Shown here: positions 16,180 through 25,050 of the stretch, piece by piece
Numbering within the stretch: the first letter of the stretch is position 1
How the letters are laid out: each line of letters starts with the position of its first letter
DNA from: Psychrilyobacter piezotolerans
GTDB taxonomy: Bacteria; Fusobacteriota; Fusobacteriia; Fusobacteriales; Fusobacteriaceae
DNA length: 64,000 bases
NCBI RefSeq assembly: GCF_003391055.1
Contig: NZ_QUAJ01000005.1
Span: forward strand, 1 to 64,000
Direction: 5' to 3'
Position numbers and translations under genes: made by a program
The notes under the pieces: model-generated
What the model was told of the DNA's origin: nothing
Databases searched by the model: none
The model's input: the letters and a program-made list of their open reading frames with translations, nothing else

Positions 16180-18114
16180 TTATATTTGAAGACCTGCTTT
16201 ATACCCTTCTTCTAGAGCATTAATACCATCTCTAACCTTCACTGCATCACCTATAGTTATTACTTCTTTCACTTTATTTTTCAAAATGTCTGCCAATTTA
16301 TTTTCAGATCTAGAACCTATTGCCATTACAACAGTATCAATATTATCTAATTTTATTTCTTCGTTGTTTCTTTCAACTAATACACTATCTTCAAAGATTT
16401 CTTTTACCGCTGTATTTAGCATTATATTTACATTATTTTCTTTTAAATCTTTCATTAAGAAATGGTTGACTAATGGTATTCCAAGTTTTGCGATAGCATC
16501 CTGCATTTCTACAATAGTTACTCTGCTGCCATGGTTAGCTAGATGTGCAGCTGTCTCCGCACCTACTTGACCTCCACCTATTACAACTACATTATTTCCG
16601 GTATTTTTTCTACCAGCTAAAATATCCTGTGCTATTATAACATTACCTGAATCTACTCCAGGAATACCAGGCACAATAGGATTTGCTCCTGTAGCTATAA
16701 TAACTGCATCTGGATTTTCTTTATCAACAATTTCTTCTGTAAGTTCTGTTTTTAAGAAAATATTTACTCCCAGCTTACCTAACTGCGTCTTTTGCCACAC
16801 TGTCAATGTGTTAAGCTCTTCTTTATGAGGAGGTACCGCTGCTAATAACCACTGACCACCCAATTTATCTTCTTTTTCATATAAATGTACTTCATGTCCT
16901 CTTTTAGCTGCAACTATCGCTGCTTCCATTCCAGCAATTCCACCACCTACAATGAAAACTTTCTTTTTATTTAACGCTGGCTTAATGCTTAATTCTTTTT
17001 CCTTTCCACTTTCGGGATTTACTAAACAGTGCACTGGCTGCCCTTTAAAATAAGCTCCTACGCATCCTTGTAGACATCCAATACAGTGAATAATGTCTTC
17101 AAGTCTTCCTTCTTTTGCTTTGTTTGGCAGTTCCGGATCAGCAAGACCAGCTCTGCTCATAGCTACTAAATCAGCTTTTTCTGACAATAATACTGTTTCA
17201 GCAATAAGTGGAGTGTTAATTCTTCCTACTGCTATTACCGGGATAGATACAATCTTTTTAATTTCAGATGCTAAATCAACAAAGAATCCATGTGGAACTG
17301 CTGATGGTGGCGCCATATAATACATAGATTTGTATACTCCAAAGGCTACATTAAGAAGATCTATCCCTGCCTTTTCTAGTAGTCTGGCTATTACTTTTGA
17401 ATCTTCTATAGTAAGTCCACCATCTACAAATTCATCAGCAGAAATTCTAACAGAGATTAAGTAGTCTTCTCCAACTTTTTCTCTAACACTTTCTATTATT
17501 TCTAATAGGAAACGGCATCTATTTAATATGGTCCCTCCATATTCATCAGTTCTTTTATTTGAAAAAGGTGATAAGAATTGATTTATTAAATATCCATATC
17601 CCCCTTTTAGTTCTACCCCATCATATCCTGCCTTTTTTACTCTTAATGCAGCATCACTGAAATTTTCTACAATTTCTTTTATTTCTTCAACGTTAAGTTC
17701 ATGAGGCACATCTAAAGGATAGAAAGTATTTGGGTCCTTTATAGGTGATGGTGCAACAACTGCTTTAGGTAAAGATAAATAGTTTTTAACTTCTCTTCCA
17801 GGATGACCGATTTGAGCAACTATCCTTCCACCATAGTTATGAACTCTTTCTGTTAACTTAGAATGACTTTCAATTTGTTCATCATTCCATACACCTGGAA
17901 CAAATGGTGAATCTTTACATAACTCATCAATACCATAGTTGTCTGTGATTATTAATCCCCATCCACCTTTAGCTCTCGCCTCATAATATTCAATAAGTCT
18001 ATTAGTTGCTATCCCATCTGGATTGCAGTAACTTGTTGCCACCCCTGTATTAACTAATCTGTTTTTAATTTCTAAATTACCAATTTTAATTGGTTGAAAA
18101 ATACTTCTAAACAT
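16180..18114 (-). CDS. NADH:flavin oxidoreductase / 2-enoate reductase family (two-domain Old Yellow Enzyme)
   Basis: A 644-residue enzyme of the FadH/enoate reductase/BaiCD class. An N-terminal FMN TIM barrel (about 1-340) is followed by a [4Fe-4S] site (CIGCLQGCVGAYFKG...HC) and an FAD/NAD(P)H domain with VFIVGGGIAGMEAA near residue 390 and VVVIGGGQVGAETAAHL near 515. These enzymes reduce activated C=C bonds in the cytoplasm with NAD(P)H. The VOC gene is 26 bp upstream on the same strand, so they may be co-transcribed. Substrate class (unsaturated acids, enals, quinones) cannot be fixed. Confidence 0.88.
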   Translation of the reverse strand: MFRSIFQPIKIGNLEIKNRLVNTGVATSYCNPDGIATNRLIEYYEARAKGGWGLIITDNYGIDELCKDSPFVPGVWNDEQIESHSKLTERVHNYGGRIVAQIGHPGREVKNYLSLPKAVVAPSPIKDPNTFYPLDVPHELNVEEIKEIVENFSDAALRVKKAGYDGVELKGGYGYLINQFLSPFSNKRTDEYGGTILNRCRFLLEIIESVREKVGEDYLISVRISADEFVDGGLTIEDSKVIARLLEKAGIDLLNVAFGVYKSMYYMAPPSAVPHGFFVDLASEIKKIVSIPVIAVGRINTPLIAETVLLSEKADLVAMSRAGLADPELPNKAKEGRLEDIIHCIGCLQGCVGAYFKGQPVHCLVNPESGKEKELSIKPALNKKKVFIVGGGIAGMEAAIVAAKRGHEVHLYEKEDKLGGQWLLAAVPPHKEELNTLTVWQKTQLGKLGVNIFLKTELTEEIVDKENPDAVIIATGANPIVPGIPGVDSGNVIIAQDILAGRKNTGNNVVVIGGGQVGAETAAHLANHGSRVTIVEMQDAIAKLGIPLVNHFLMKDLKENNVNIMLNTAVKEIFEDSVLVERNNEEIKLDNIDTVVMAIGSRSENKLADILKNKVKEVITIGDAVKVRDGINALEEGYKAGLQI

Positions 18115-18140
18115 TATATGTTATCCCCCTATTTAAGTTT

Positions 18141-18524
18141 TTACCCTCTAAATTCTATCAATTCTCCGTCGGGACCGACAAAGACTACTCTACGCCAACC
18201 CTCTTCCCTTGGTTCTCTTGCTTCAACAAGATGAGGTTCGGTATCCACAGGGATACCGGCATTTACCAGACGGGCATAGTCTTCGTCGAAGTTATCGCTT
18301 TCAAGACAGAAGTGAAATCCCTGATCTGCTGAACCTGAACCAGTCGTCAAGTGCATCATCTCTAAAACAGTATCCCCCAGCTTGAGATAAACTATTTTTT
18401 CTACTGCGGGAAAAGGTACATCGTGCTCAAAATATTTTTTAAAGCCAAAATATTCTTCATAAAAATGTATAGATTTGGCTCTATCCTTCACAGTAAATGC
18501 TATATGGTCAATTCGTTTAAACAT
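18141..18524 (-). CDS. VOC family (glyoxalase/lyase-like) protein
   Basis: A 127-residue beta-alpha-beta-beta-beta protein. MFKRIDHIAFTVKDRAKSIHFYEEYFGF at the start, TVLEMMHL in the middle and FVGPDGELIEFRG at the end carry the usual metal ligands (His, Glu, and Glu near the end). Such proteins act on glyoxal-type adducts or serve as dioxygenases or resistance proteins. It lies between the cupin-BFD gene and the reductase on the same strand. Exact activity unknown. Confidence 0.82.
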   Translation of the reverse strand: MFKRIDHIAFTVKDRAKSIHFYEEYFGFKKYFEHDVPFPAVEKIVYLKLGDTVLEMMHLTTGSGSADQGFHFCLESDNFDEDYARLVNAGIPVDTEPHLVEAREPREEGWRRVVFVGPDGELIEFRG

Positions 18525-18609
18525 AGGTTATTCCTCCTAATAAATTATTGTAACGCGATTAAATTTTTCAATATACTCTCTTGCGTTTTTATACAAGAGC
18601 ATAGTTTTA

Positions 18610-19173
18610 TTACTTTTTTGTGTCAATTATGTTTTGCAGCAGAGCTTTGCATTTTCCACATTCAGTACCTGCTCCCGTTGCTTCTCCAATTTTTTCAACT
18701 GTATCTGCACCATCTTTAACTGCATTAACTACAGTTTCCATAGAAACAGCTTTACATCCACATGCTACTGCTAATATTTTTTCTACCTTTTCAATGCATC
18801 CACCGCAGCCTGTGCCTGCTCCTGTGATTTCTTGTATCTCCTCTAGAGTACGAGCACCGCCAACCATTGCTCTCCTGATATCCCCAAAACTCACTTGTTT
18901 ACAGTGACAAATAATTTTATCTACAGGGATAAGAACAGCTACCACATACAAATCACCATCACTTCTAAGGGAATGCATTGTCCCGGCAGGAACAACAAAG
19001 GTATCTCCTACATTTAACTCCACTTCCCCATCTTCTAAAACTCCAAAACCGGAACCTTTTATACAATAAAACACTTCATCACAATCGGCATGTTCATGCA
19101 TAGGAACCTCTGTATCCAAATGGATATGGTATACATTTTCCTCGATAGATTCTTTAATTAAATTTAAATTCAT
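18610..19173 (-). CDS. Cupin fused to two BFD-like [2Fe-2S] domains (paralog 1)
   Basis: A 187-residue protein with an unusual make-up. Residues 1-85 are a single cupin with intact metal motifs (HEHADCDEVFYCIKGSG and GDTFVVPAGTMH). Two tandem BFD/NifU-like modules follow: CHCK...GTGCGGC (about 97-135) and CGCK...GTECGKC (about 142-180), each with C-x-C plus C-x2-C. The two modules look like a tandem duplication (GGARTLEEIQEITGAG against DGADTVEKIGEATGAG). A near-identical paralog lies at 20714-21277 and the cupin alone recurs at the end of the AraC regulator at 21321. Function unknown: a metal- or small-molecule-sensing redox protein is plausible. Confidence 0.8.
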   Translation of the reverse strand: MNLNLIKESIEENVYHIHLDTEVPMHEHADCDEVFYCIKGSGFGVLEDGEVELNVGDTFVVPAGTMHSLRSDGDLYVVAVLIPVDKIICHCKQVSFGDIRRAMVGGARTLEEIQEITGAGTGCGGCIEKVEKILAVACGCKAVSMETVVNAVKDGADTVEKIGEATGAGTECGKCKALLQNIIDTKK

Positions 19174-19325
19174 GTTTTTTACTCCTTTTGTAAGTTGATT
19201 AATATTTTATGAAAACTTAACGTATATCTAATTAGATATAAAGTCAATTTTTTACCGTGTATCTGTCTAAAAATTTATACCTCTATTTCTATAAATTTTC
19301 AGTTGTTAATTTTAAAAAAAATGTT

Positions 19326-20660
19326 TTATGCCAATTTATTTATCCACCTCTTGCTTACAAATCTTTTCATTCCAATTAAAATACGAATAAATTCCTCAGC
19401 TAAAGTAGCTAAGTATACTATGTATATAGGTAGTTCCAAATAAAAGGCTGCAAATATTGCACCAGGTATCCCGACCACCCATAGAGCTATAAGATTTATT
19501 CCCATAACAAACTTCGTATCTCCACCGCCTCTCAGGACTCCTACCATCTTTGTCATGCTCAGTGCCTTAAATGGGAAAGATATGCAGAATGCTATCAATG
19601 TATATTGACCAAGTTTCAATACATTTTCATCTACATTATACATTCCAACTAACTTAGAGGAGAATAACCCTAGAGGAGCTGCTAAAAGAAGTGCTAGACC
19701 GAATGAAACTTTGTAGAATTTTTTCCCATCAGAATAGGCTTCGCTTAATTTCCCCTGTCCTATTTTATGAGCTATCATTACTGTGGCTGCATTAGAAAAT
19801 CCAATTACTCCAGCTATTGCTAATCTTTCAAAACTATTTTCTATATTTATTGCGGCTAATGACTCCGTTCCTATCCTGCCATAAATACCGCTGTACACAG
19901 TCTGTCCCAATGCCCATAAGGTGTCATTTATAATAACTGCTCCTGCCGTTACAATAAATGACTTTAACACAACCATATCAAAGGAGAAGAACTCCTTTAA
20001 TTTTATAGCTATTGGGTATCTTCTCCTATAGATGACTCCTACTACAACTACACACTCTATCCCACGGGCTATAGATGTGGCTAAGGCGGCACCTTCTACT
20101 CCTAATTCTGGAAATCCATAATTACCAAATATAAGCAGATAATTCAGCACAATATTCACCACTAATGATAAAAAACTTGTCAACATAGGCAATTGGCTTT
20201 CTCCTAATCCCCTAAGCAATATAGAGAAGGAAAATGATACAGCTGAAGCCATATATGACCAGGCTACTACCCTGAGGTATTTAGAAGCTGTAATTATAAC
20301 CAAAGGATCCTTCGTATAAAGCCCCATGATATACTCTGGTGTAATATAAGATATATACCAGAAACACAGTGCCATCAATATACTCAATATGGTAGATATA
20401 GATACGATATATTTCACCTTGGAATAATCTTTTTTTCCGTGATATTGGGCTATAAATACCGCTGCTCCACTGTTTATTCCCGTGATGAAAATTGTCATTA
20501 AAAAAACTATCTGGTTGGCTAAACCTAAGGAAGCTACTTCCATACCTCCTAATTTTCCAATCATAAATACATCTGCCATATTTACAGATGCCAATATTAA
20601 ACTTTGAATTGTTATTGGCAGTGCCAATATAAATAACGTTTTGTAAAAACTTCTCTTCAT
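19326..20660 (-). CDS. MATE family efflux transporter
   Basis: A 444-residue membrane protein with about 12 hydrophobic segments in two similar halves. The start (FYKTLFILALPITIQSLI) and LLRGLGESQLPMLTSFLSL are typical of the multidrug and toxic compound extrusion family, which exports organic cations or flavins with Na+ or H+. It sits between the two cupin-BFD genes, all on the minus strand, which suggests a shared response to one compound. Confidence 0.88.
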   Translation of the reverse strand: MKRSFYKTLFILALPITIQSLILASVNMADVFMIGKLGGMEVASLGLANQIVFLMTIFITGINSGAAVFIAQYHGKKDYSKVKYIVSISTILSILMALCFWYISYITPEYIMGLYTKDPLVIITASKYLRVVAWSYMASAVSFSFSILLRGLGESQLPMLTSFLSLVVNIVLNYLLIFGNYGFPELGVEGAALATSIARGIECVVVVGVIYRRRYPIAIKLKEFFSFDMVVLKSFIVTAGAVIINDTLWALGQTVYSGIYGRIGTESLAAINIENSFERLAIAGVIGFSNAATVMIAHKIGQGKLSEAYSDGKKFYKVSFGLALLLAAPLGLFSSKLVGMYNVDENVLKLGQYTLIAFCISFPFKALSMTKMVGVLRGGGDTKFVMGINLIALWVVGIPGAIFAAFYLELPIYIVYLATLAEEFIRILIGMKRFVSKRWINKLA

Positions 20661-20713
20661 CTCTTTTCCTCTTCCTCCTAAAAATAATTAAATATAACAA
20701 GCCTGTTGTTCAA

Positions 20714-21277
20714 TTACTTTTTTGTGTCAATTATGTTTTGCAGCAAAGCCTTACATCTTCCACATCCAGTACCTGCTCCTGTTGCTTCTCCAATTTTTTC
20801 AACGGTATCTGCACCATCTTTAACTGCGTTAACTACAGTTTCTATAGAAACATCTTTGCATCCACAAGCTACTGCTAATATTTTTTCTATATCTTCAGTG
20901 CAACCAGCCCAACCTATTCCAGCTCCTGTGATTTTTTGTATCTCCTCTACAGTACGGGCACCGCCAGCCATTGCTTTCCTGATATCGCCAAAACTGACTT
21001 GTTTACAGTGACATATAATTTTATCTGCAGGTATAAGAACGGCTACCACATACAAATCTTCCTCACTTCTAAGGGAATGCATTGTTCCTGCAGGAGCAAC
21101 AAAGGTATCTCCTACATTTAACTCTACTTCCTCATCTTCTAAAATTCCAAAACCGGAACCTTTTATACAATAAAACACTTCATCACAATCGGCATGTTCG
21201 TGCATAGGAACCTCTGTATCAAAATGTATATCATATACCTTTGTCTCAATAGATTCCTTAATTAAATTTAAATTCAT
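20714..21277 (-). CDS. Cupin fused to two BFD-like domains (paralog 2, one cluster site broken)
   Basis: A 187-residue near-copy of the protein at 18610-19173. The cupin metal motifs are intact (HEHADCDEVFYCIKGSG, GDTFVAPAGTMH). The second BFD module is intact (CGCK...GTGCGRC), but the first reads CHCK...GIGWAGC: one of the four cluster cysteines is Trp, so that site probably no longer holds a normal [2Fe-2S] cluster. The ATG at 21277 is chosen because AAAGGAGT lies just before it; an upstream in-frame ATG lacks one. Lies 44 bp downstream of the AraC gene. Confidence 0.8.
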   Translation of the reverse strand: MNLNLIKESIETKVYDIHFDTEVPMHEHADCDEVFYCIKGSGFGILEDEEVELNVGDTFVAPAGTMHSLRSEEDLYVVAVLIPADKIICHCKQVSFGDIRKAMAGGARTVEEIQKITGAGIGWAGCTEDIEKILAVACGCKDVSIETVVNAVKDGADTVEKIGEATGAGTGCGRCKALLQNIIDTKK

Positions 21278-21320
21278 GTTTTTACTCCTTTTATTATTAT
21301 TATCCAATTTTATTTAAACC

Positions 21321-22490
21321 CTAATCAAATTTGCGCTCATCTACCACACGAATAAGAAAAGCTGCAACATAGAGATCTCCATCACTTCTTAGGGAATGCA
21401 TTATTCCGGCAGGGGCAATAAATGTATCTCCTACATTTAACTTTACTTCTCCGTTCTCCAGTACACCAAAACCAGAACCTTTTATGCAATAAAAAATTTC
21501 GTCTAGATCTTCATGCTTGTGCAGTGGAACCACTGCTTCTGAAGAAATATGATATACATTTTCCTCAATAGATTCCCTAAGGCTATTTAATTCCATACTT
21601 TCGCTGTTTAACCAGCTATTTTTATCGTGTCTTATTATATTTCTAAATTCACTGGGGCTGATTTTTGTATTTTTTTTAAAAAATCTGGTCATATTTGACG
21701 GTTCTGTAAATCCTAATTCATAAGCAATCTCATTGATACTTTTTTGTTCGAAACTGAGTTTAAGTCTTATTTTTAGAATTAATTGCTGAATAATATACTG
21801 CTTTGCCGACATATCAATAGCTTTTCTGGTCATTAAATTAACCGTCTTTTTCGAGACATACATCATATCAGCATACTCTTTCACAGTTTTCACACTATTA
21901 ATATTCTTTTCAACTAATTCAGTGAACTGTACAAATGTTTCATTTTTTTTATATTTTGATAGATTTTCTCCTAAGCGGCTGTTGGAGAGTATCTGCATAA
22001 AAGTGTTGAAAGCTGAAGCGATTACCTTGTTATCTAAAAACTCATAGGCATTTTTGTACATATCATTTATTACATTTAAAAGGGTTGTTAATGTTGTCGT
22101 ATATAAATCGAGACAATTAACATGTGGATTTAAATAACTCAGCTTAAACAATTCTTTTACTTCAGAAGTTTGACTGCTTAAAAATTCACATAAAAACCCT
22201 TCTGTAAACGTTATTAAATACCCCTCTAAACTGTTAAATTCACTATAGCTATGAACACGATTCCTGGATATCATCAAAAGATCACCTGCTTTAACGGTGT
22301 ATTCTAAAAAATCAATTTCATGGACACCCCTGCCTCCAGTGATAAAAATTAAATTGTAAAAAGAGGTACGGTATGGTGTTTTAATGAAAGATTCATCCAC
22401 AGATTCAAAAAAACTCTTTAATGATATGATTTCAAAACCTTTGTTCTGCCCTTTTTTATTCATAAACTCAATCTGCTCTACATTACTCAT
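21321..22490 (-). CDS. AraC family regulator with an extra C-terminal cupin
   Basis: A 389-residue regulator. An N-terminal cupin-like sensor (GGRGVHEIDFLEYTVKAGD) is followed by a linker, the double helix-turn-helix (EYADMMYVSKKTVNLMTRKA and INEIAYELGFTEPSNMTRFF, about 205-285), and then a second complete cupin (residues about 300-385: HKHEDLDEIFYCIKGSG, GDTFIAPAGIMH). That last cupin is the same module as in the two cupin-BFD proteins downstream, without the BFD part. An AraC protein with a cupin after its DNA-binding domain is unusual. It probably senses the same ligand as its neighbours and controls the cluster. Confidence 0.85.
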   Translation of the reverse strand: MSNVEQIEFMNKKGQNKGFEIISLKSFFESVDESFIKTPYRTSFYNLIFITGGRGVHEIDFLEYTVKAGDLLMISRNRVHSYSEFNSLEGYLITFTEGFLCEFLSSQTSEVKELFKLSYLNPHVNCLDLYTTTLTTLLNVINDMYKNAYEFLDNKVIASAFNTFMQILSNSRLGENLSKYKKNETFVQFTELVEKNINSVKTVKEYADMMYVSKKTVNLMTRKAIDMSAKQYIIQQLILKIRLKLSFEQKSINEIAYELGFTEPSNMTRFFKKNTKISPSEFRNIIRHDKNSWLNSESMELNSLRESIEENVYHISSEAVVPLHKHEDLDEIFYCIKGSGFGVLENGEVKLNVGDTFIAPAGIMHSLRSDGDLYVAAFLIRVVDERKFD

Positions 22491-22836
22491 AATATCTCCT
22501 TTTATATTCCTTTTTTTAAGTCAAACATTTCACAAATCTATATAAATTTAAAATATACTGAAAACAAGTAACTATAATCAGTATAGATCCAATTCTAACA
22601 TTTTACAATGTTATACCTAGACCAAAAACATTCAAAATGAAACCCTTAATCATTTTGGCAGTATATGGATAATTTCCTTTTTTTTTTTGCTCTTTCACAT
22701 CCAGTACCTGCTCCTGTGATTTTTTATTAAAGTATTTTAAAGGTTTTTTTATTTTTGTCAGTATTTAGTATATTAGATATTAAATAAATTATTTTGTCAC
22801 TTTAATCGAAAAAAACCTATTGAAGGAGGGGGTAAT
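22491..22836. other. Gene-free region with a BFD-module remnant and promoters
   Basis: Between the divergent AraC and msrAB genes. It contains a small palindrome AACATT-TTAC-AATGTT (about 22598-22613), AT-rich promoter-like sequence, and a short fragment of the BFD coding sequence around 22691-22720. No intact gene is visible. Confidence 0.5.
22691..22720 (-). pseudogene. Fragment of the cupin-BFD C-terminus
   Basis: CACATCCAGTACCTGCTCCT is the same DNA as in the BFD cysteine region of the paralog near 20760-20780. On the minus strand it reads ITGAGTGCERA, matching GTGC of the BFD motif. Flanking sequence is not coding, so it is a remnant of a further duplication. Confidence 0.55.
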
Positions 22837-23850
22837 ATGAAAAAATTGACAACACTATTAATCATTTTAATGAGTCTTAGTCTGTATGGAGCCCAGTATG
22901 AAAAAGCTGTCTTTGCAGGGGGATGTTTTTGGTGTATGGAGCATCCCTTTGAAAAGATGGAGGGGGTTAAATCTGTGGTGTCTGGATATACCGGGGGAAC
23001 TACCATTAACCCTACCTACGAGAACTATGGTTCAGGAGGGCATATTGAGGTTGTGGAAATCATATATGATCCAAATGAGGTCAGTTATGGGGAGCTTTTG
23101 AAGGTTTATTGGAAACAGGTAGATCCTACAGACCCGGGGGGACAATTTGGAGACAGGGGACATGGGTATACTACAGCGATCTTTTATTTCAATGATTTTC
23201 AGAAAAAGGAGGCAGAACTGTCTAAAAAAAATCTGGAAAAAAGAATGGTATATAAAGACAAAATAGTTACTCCTATCCTGCCTGCTGCTGCTTTTTATAA
23301 AGCTGAAGAGTATCACCAGGATTATTATAAGAAAAGTTCATTGAAATATAAGTATTACAGGAGCCGGTCCGGAAGGGATGATTTTTTGGATGAAATTTGG
23401 GGAAAAGACAGAAAAGACTGGGGGAGGAATGAATTGAAGAAGAAATTAACAGATTTAGAATTTAAGGTAACACAGGAAGAGTTTACGGAACCGCCATTTA
23501 ACAATAAATACTGGGACAACAAAAAAGACGGGATCTATGTGGATGTTGTTTCCGGGGAAGTACTTTTCAGCTCTTTGGATAAATATAAATCTGGAACAGG
23601 GTGGCCAAGTTTTACCAGACCATTGATTGCAGAAAATATTGTGGAAAAGGAGGACAATAAGTTTTTTCAAAAAAGGACGGAGATCAGAAGTAAGGCTGGA
23701 GATTCTCATTTAGGTCATCTGTTTAACGATGGTCCGGAACCTACAGGACTCAGGTACTGCTTAAATTCAGCATCTCTCAGGTTTATCCCGGTAGAAGACC
23801 TGGAGAAAGAAGGGTATGGTGAATTTAAAAAATTATTTAAAGATAAATAA
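22837..23850 (+). CDS. msrAB: Peptide methionine sulfoxide reductase MsrA/MsrB fusion, exported
   Basis: A 337-residue repair enzyme that reduces both epimers of methionine sulfoxide. A signal peptide ([20 protein letters not shown]) sends it to the periplasm. The MsrA domain has the catalytic [11 protein letters not shown] (about 24-34) and HQDYY; the MsrB domain (about 190-330) has [18 protein letters not shown] and the catalytic cysteine in [12 protein letters not shown]. The MsrB zinc cysteines of many homologues are not evident. RBS GAAGGAGGG precedes the ATG. Monocistronic with its own terminator. Confidence 0.92.
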   Translation: MKKLTTLLIILMSLSLYGAQYEKAVFAGGCFWCMEHPFEKMEGVKSVVSGYTGGTTINPTYENYGSGGHIEVVEIIYDPNEVSYGELLKVYWKQVDPTDPGGQFGDRGHGYTTAIFYFNDFQKKEAELSKKNLEKRMVYKDKIVTPILPAAAFYKAEEYHQDYYKKSSLKYKYYRSRSGRDDFLDEIWGKDRKDWGRNELKKKLTDLEFKVTQEEFTEPPFNNKYWDNKKDGIYVDVVSGEVLFSSLDKYKSGTGWPSFTRPLIAENIVEKEDNKFFQKRTEIRSKAGDSHLGHLFNDGPEPTGLRYCLNSASLRFIPVEDLEKEGYGEFKKLFKDK

Positions 23851-23895
23851 TTTTTTAATATTTTTTTGATACAAATTATTTATATGAGCTTCTGG

Positions 23896-23936
23896 AAAGA
23901 GGTGGATTTTTTAAATCCACCTCTTTTATTTTTTTC
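23896..23936 (+). terminator. Terminator after msrAB
   Basis: AAAGAGGTGGATTT pairs perfectly with AAATCCACCTCTTT and is followed by T-rich sequence. Confidence 0.85.
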
Positions 23937-23952
23937 ATTAAGACTGTTTACA

Positions 23953-23981
23953 TTGAATAAACATGGGAAAAATGTTAAAAT
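23953..23981 (+). promoter_or_regulatory. Promoter of the selenium operon
   Basis: TTGAAT and TAAAAT separated by 17 bp, 25 bp before the selD start codon, with GGGAGG (23993-23998) as ribosome binding site. The short leader leaves no room for a riboswitch. Confidence 0.65.
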
Positions 23982-24005
23982 GAAAAAAAAATGGGAGGTA
24001 ATAAG

Positions 24006-25028
24006 ATGAATAAATTCAAAAAATTTTGCAGCGGTGGAGGATGAACTTCTAAAATAGGACCGGGTGTTCTATCAAAAGTGTTGGCTCATATCCCAAAAGC
24101 ATATGATGAGAATCTGCTTATTGGATTTGATAGTGCTGATGACGCGGCAGTATATAAGGTAAGTGAGGATATGGCCTTAATTCAAACGTTAGACTTTTTT
24201 ACTCCCATAGTTGAAGATCCATATACATACGGAAAGATAGCAGCAGCTAACTCTCTCAGTGATGTTTATGCAATGGGTGGGGATGTTCTTACAGCATTAA
24301 ATATAGTGTGCTTTCCGGAAAAATTAGATCCTAATATATTGGGGGAAATTTTACGTGGGGGAGCGGAAAAAGTAATGGAATCAGGGGGAATCTTAAGCGG
24401 AGGACACTCTGTAAATGATGAAAATCCAAAATATGGATTATCCGTAACAGGAGTGGTACACCCTGATAAGGTAATAGCCAATAACACATGTAAGGCAGGA
24501 GATAAATTAATCCTGACAAAACCACTTGGGATCGGAATAGTAACAACAGCTCATAATGTAGGAGAAGCCAATGATCGTTCTTACAAGGAAGCCATAAAAC
24601 TCATGGAAACACTGAATAAATATTCAGCTGAAAAGATGAAAAAATATGAGATAAATGGGTGTACAGATGTAACTGGATTTGGGTTCTTAGGGCATTTATC
24701 GGAGATGCTGAATGATGAGATCAGTATAATAGTAGACAGTAAAAAGGTACCTTATATAAAGGAAGCTTATGAATATGCCGAAGAATTCCTGATTACCTCT
24801 GCCGGACAAAAAAATAGAAAACATCTGGGAGATAAAGTAGTTTTAGAGGGAGTTCCATTTCCTATGGAGGAGATATTGTTTGATCCGCAGACTTCAGGGG
24901 GATTACTCATAAGTGTAGCAAATGAAGATGCAGATAAACTTTTAGCTGATCTGGAGGAACTGGATATAAAATCCAGTCTTGTAGGAGAAGTTGTAAGTAA
25001 AAGTACATATAGAATGAAAGTTATATAG
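24006..25028 (+). CDS. selD: Selenophosphate synthetase containing selenocysteine
   Basis: A 340-residue enzyme that makes selenophosphate from selenide and ATP. The frame opens at ATG 24006 and passes a TGA at 24042-24044 (residue 13) in the active-site loop CSGGG-U-TSKIGPG, where SelD has Cys or Sec; the SECIS hairpin follows. Downstream motifs are family-typical: [45 protein letters not shown] and DPQTSGG. It heads selD-selA-selB. Because SelD itself needs Sec, its synthesis depends on its own product. An annotation that ignores the TGA would start wrongly at about 24078. Confidence 0.95.
24042..24072 (+). promoter_or_regulatory. Bacterial SECIS element of selD
   Basis: After the UGA (24042-24044), AUAGGAC (24054-24060) pairs with GUUCUAU (24066-24072) through seven pairs including one G-U, closing a 5-nt loop CGGGU. 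The loop begins CGGG as in the fdhF element, fitting a shared SelB recognition loop. Confidence 0.85.
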
Positions 25029-25050
25029 GCGATAAAAGGGGGATTCAAAA

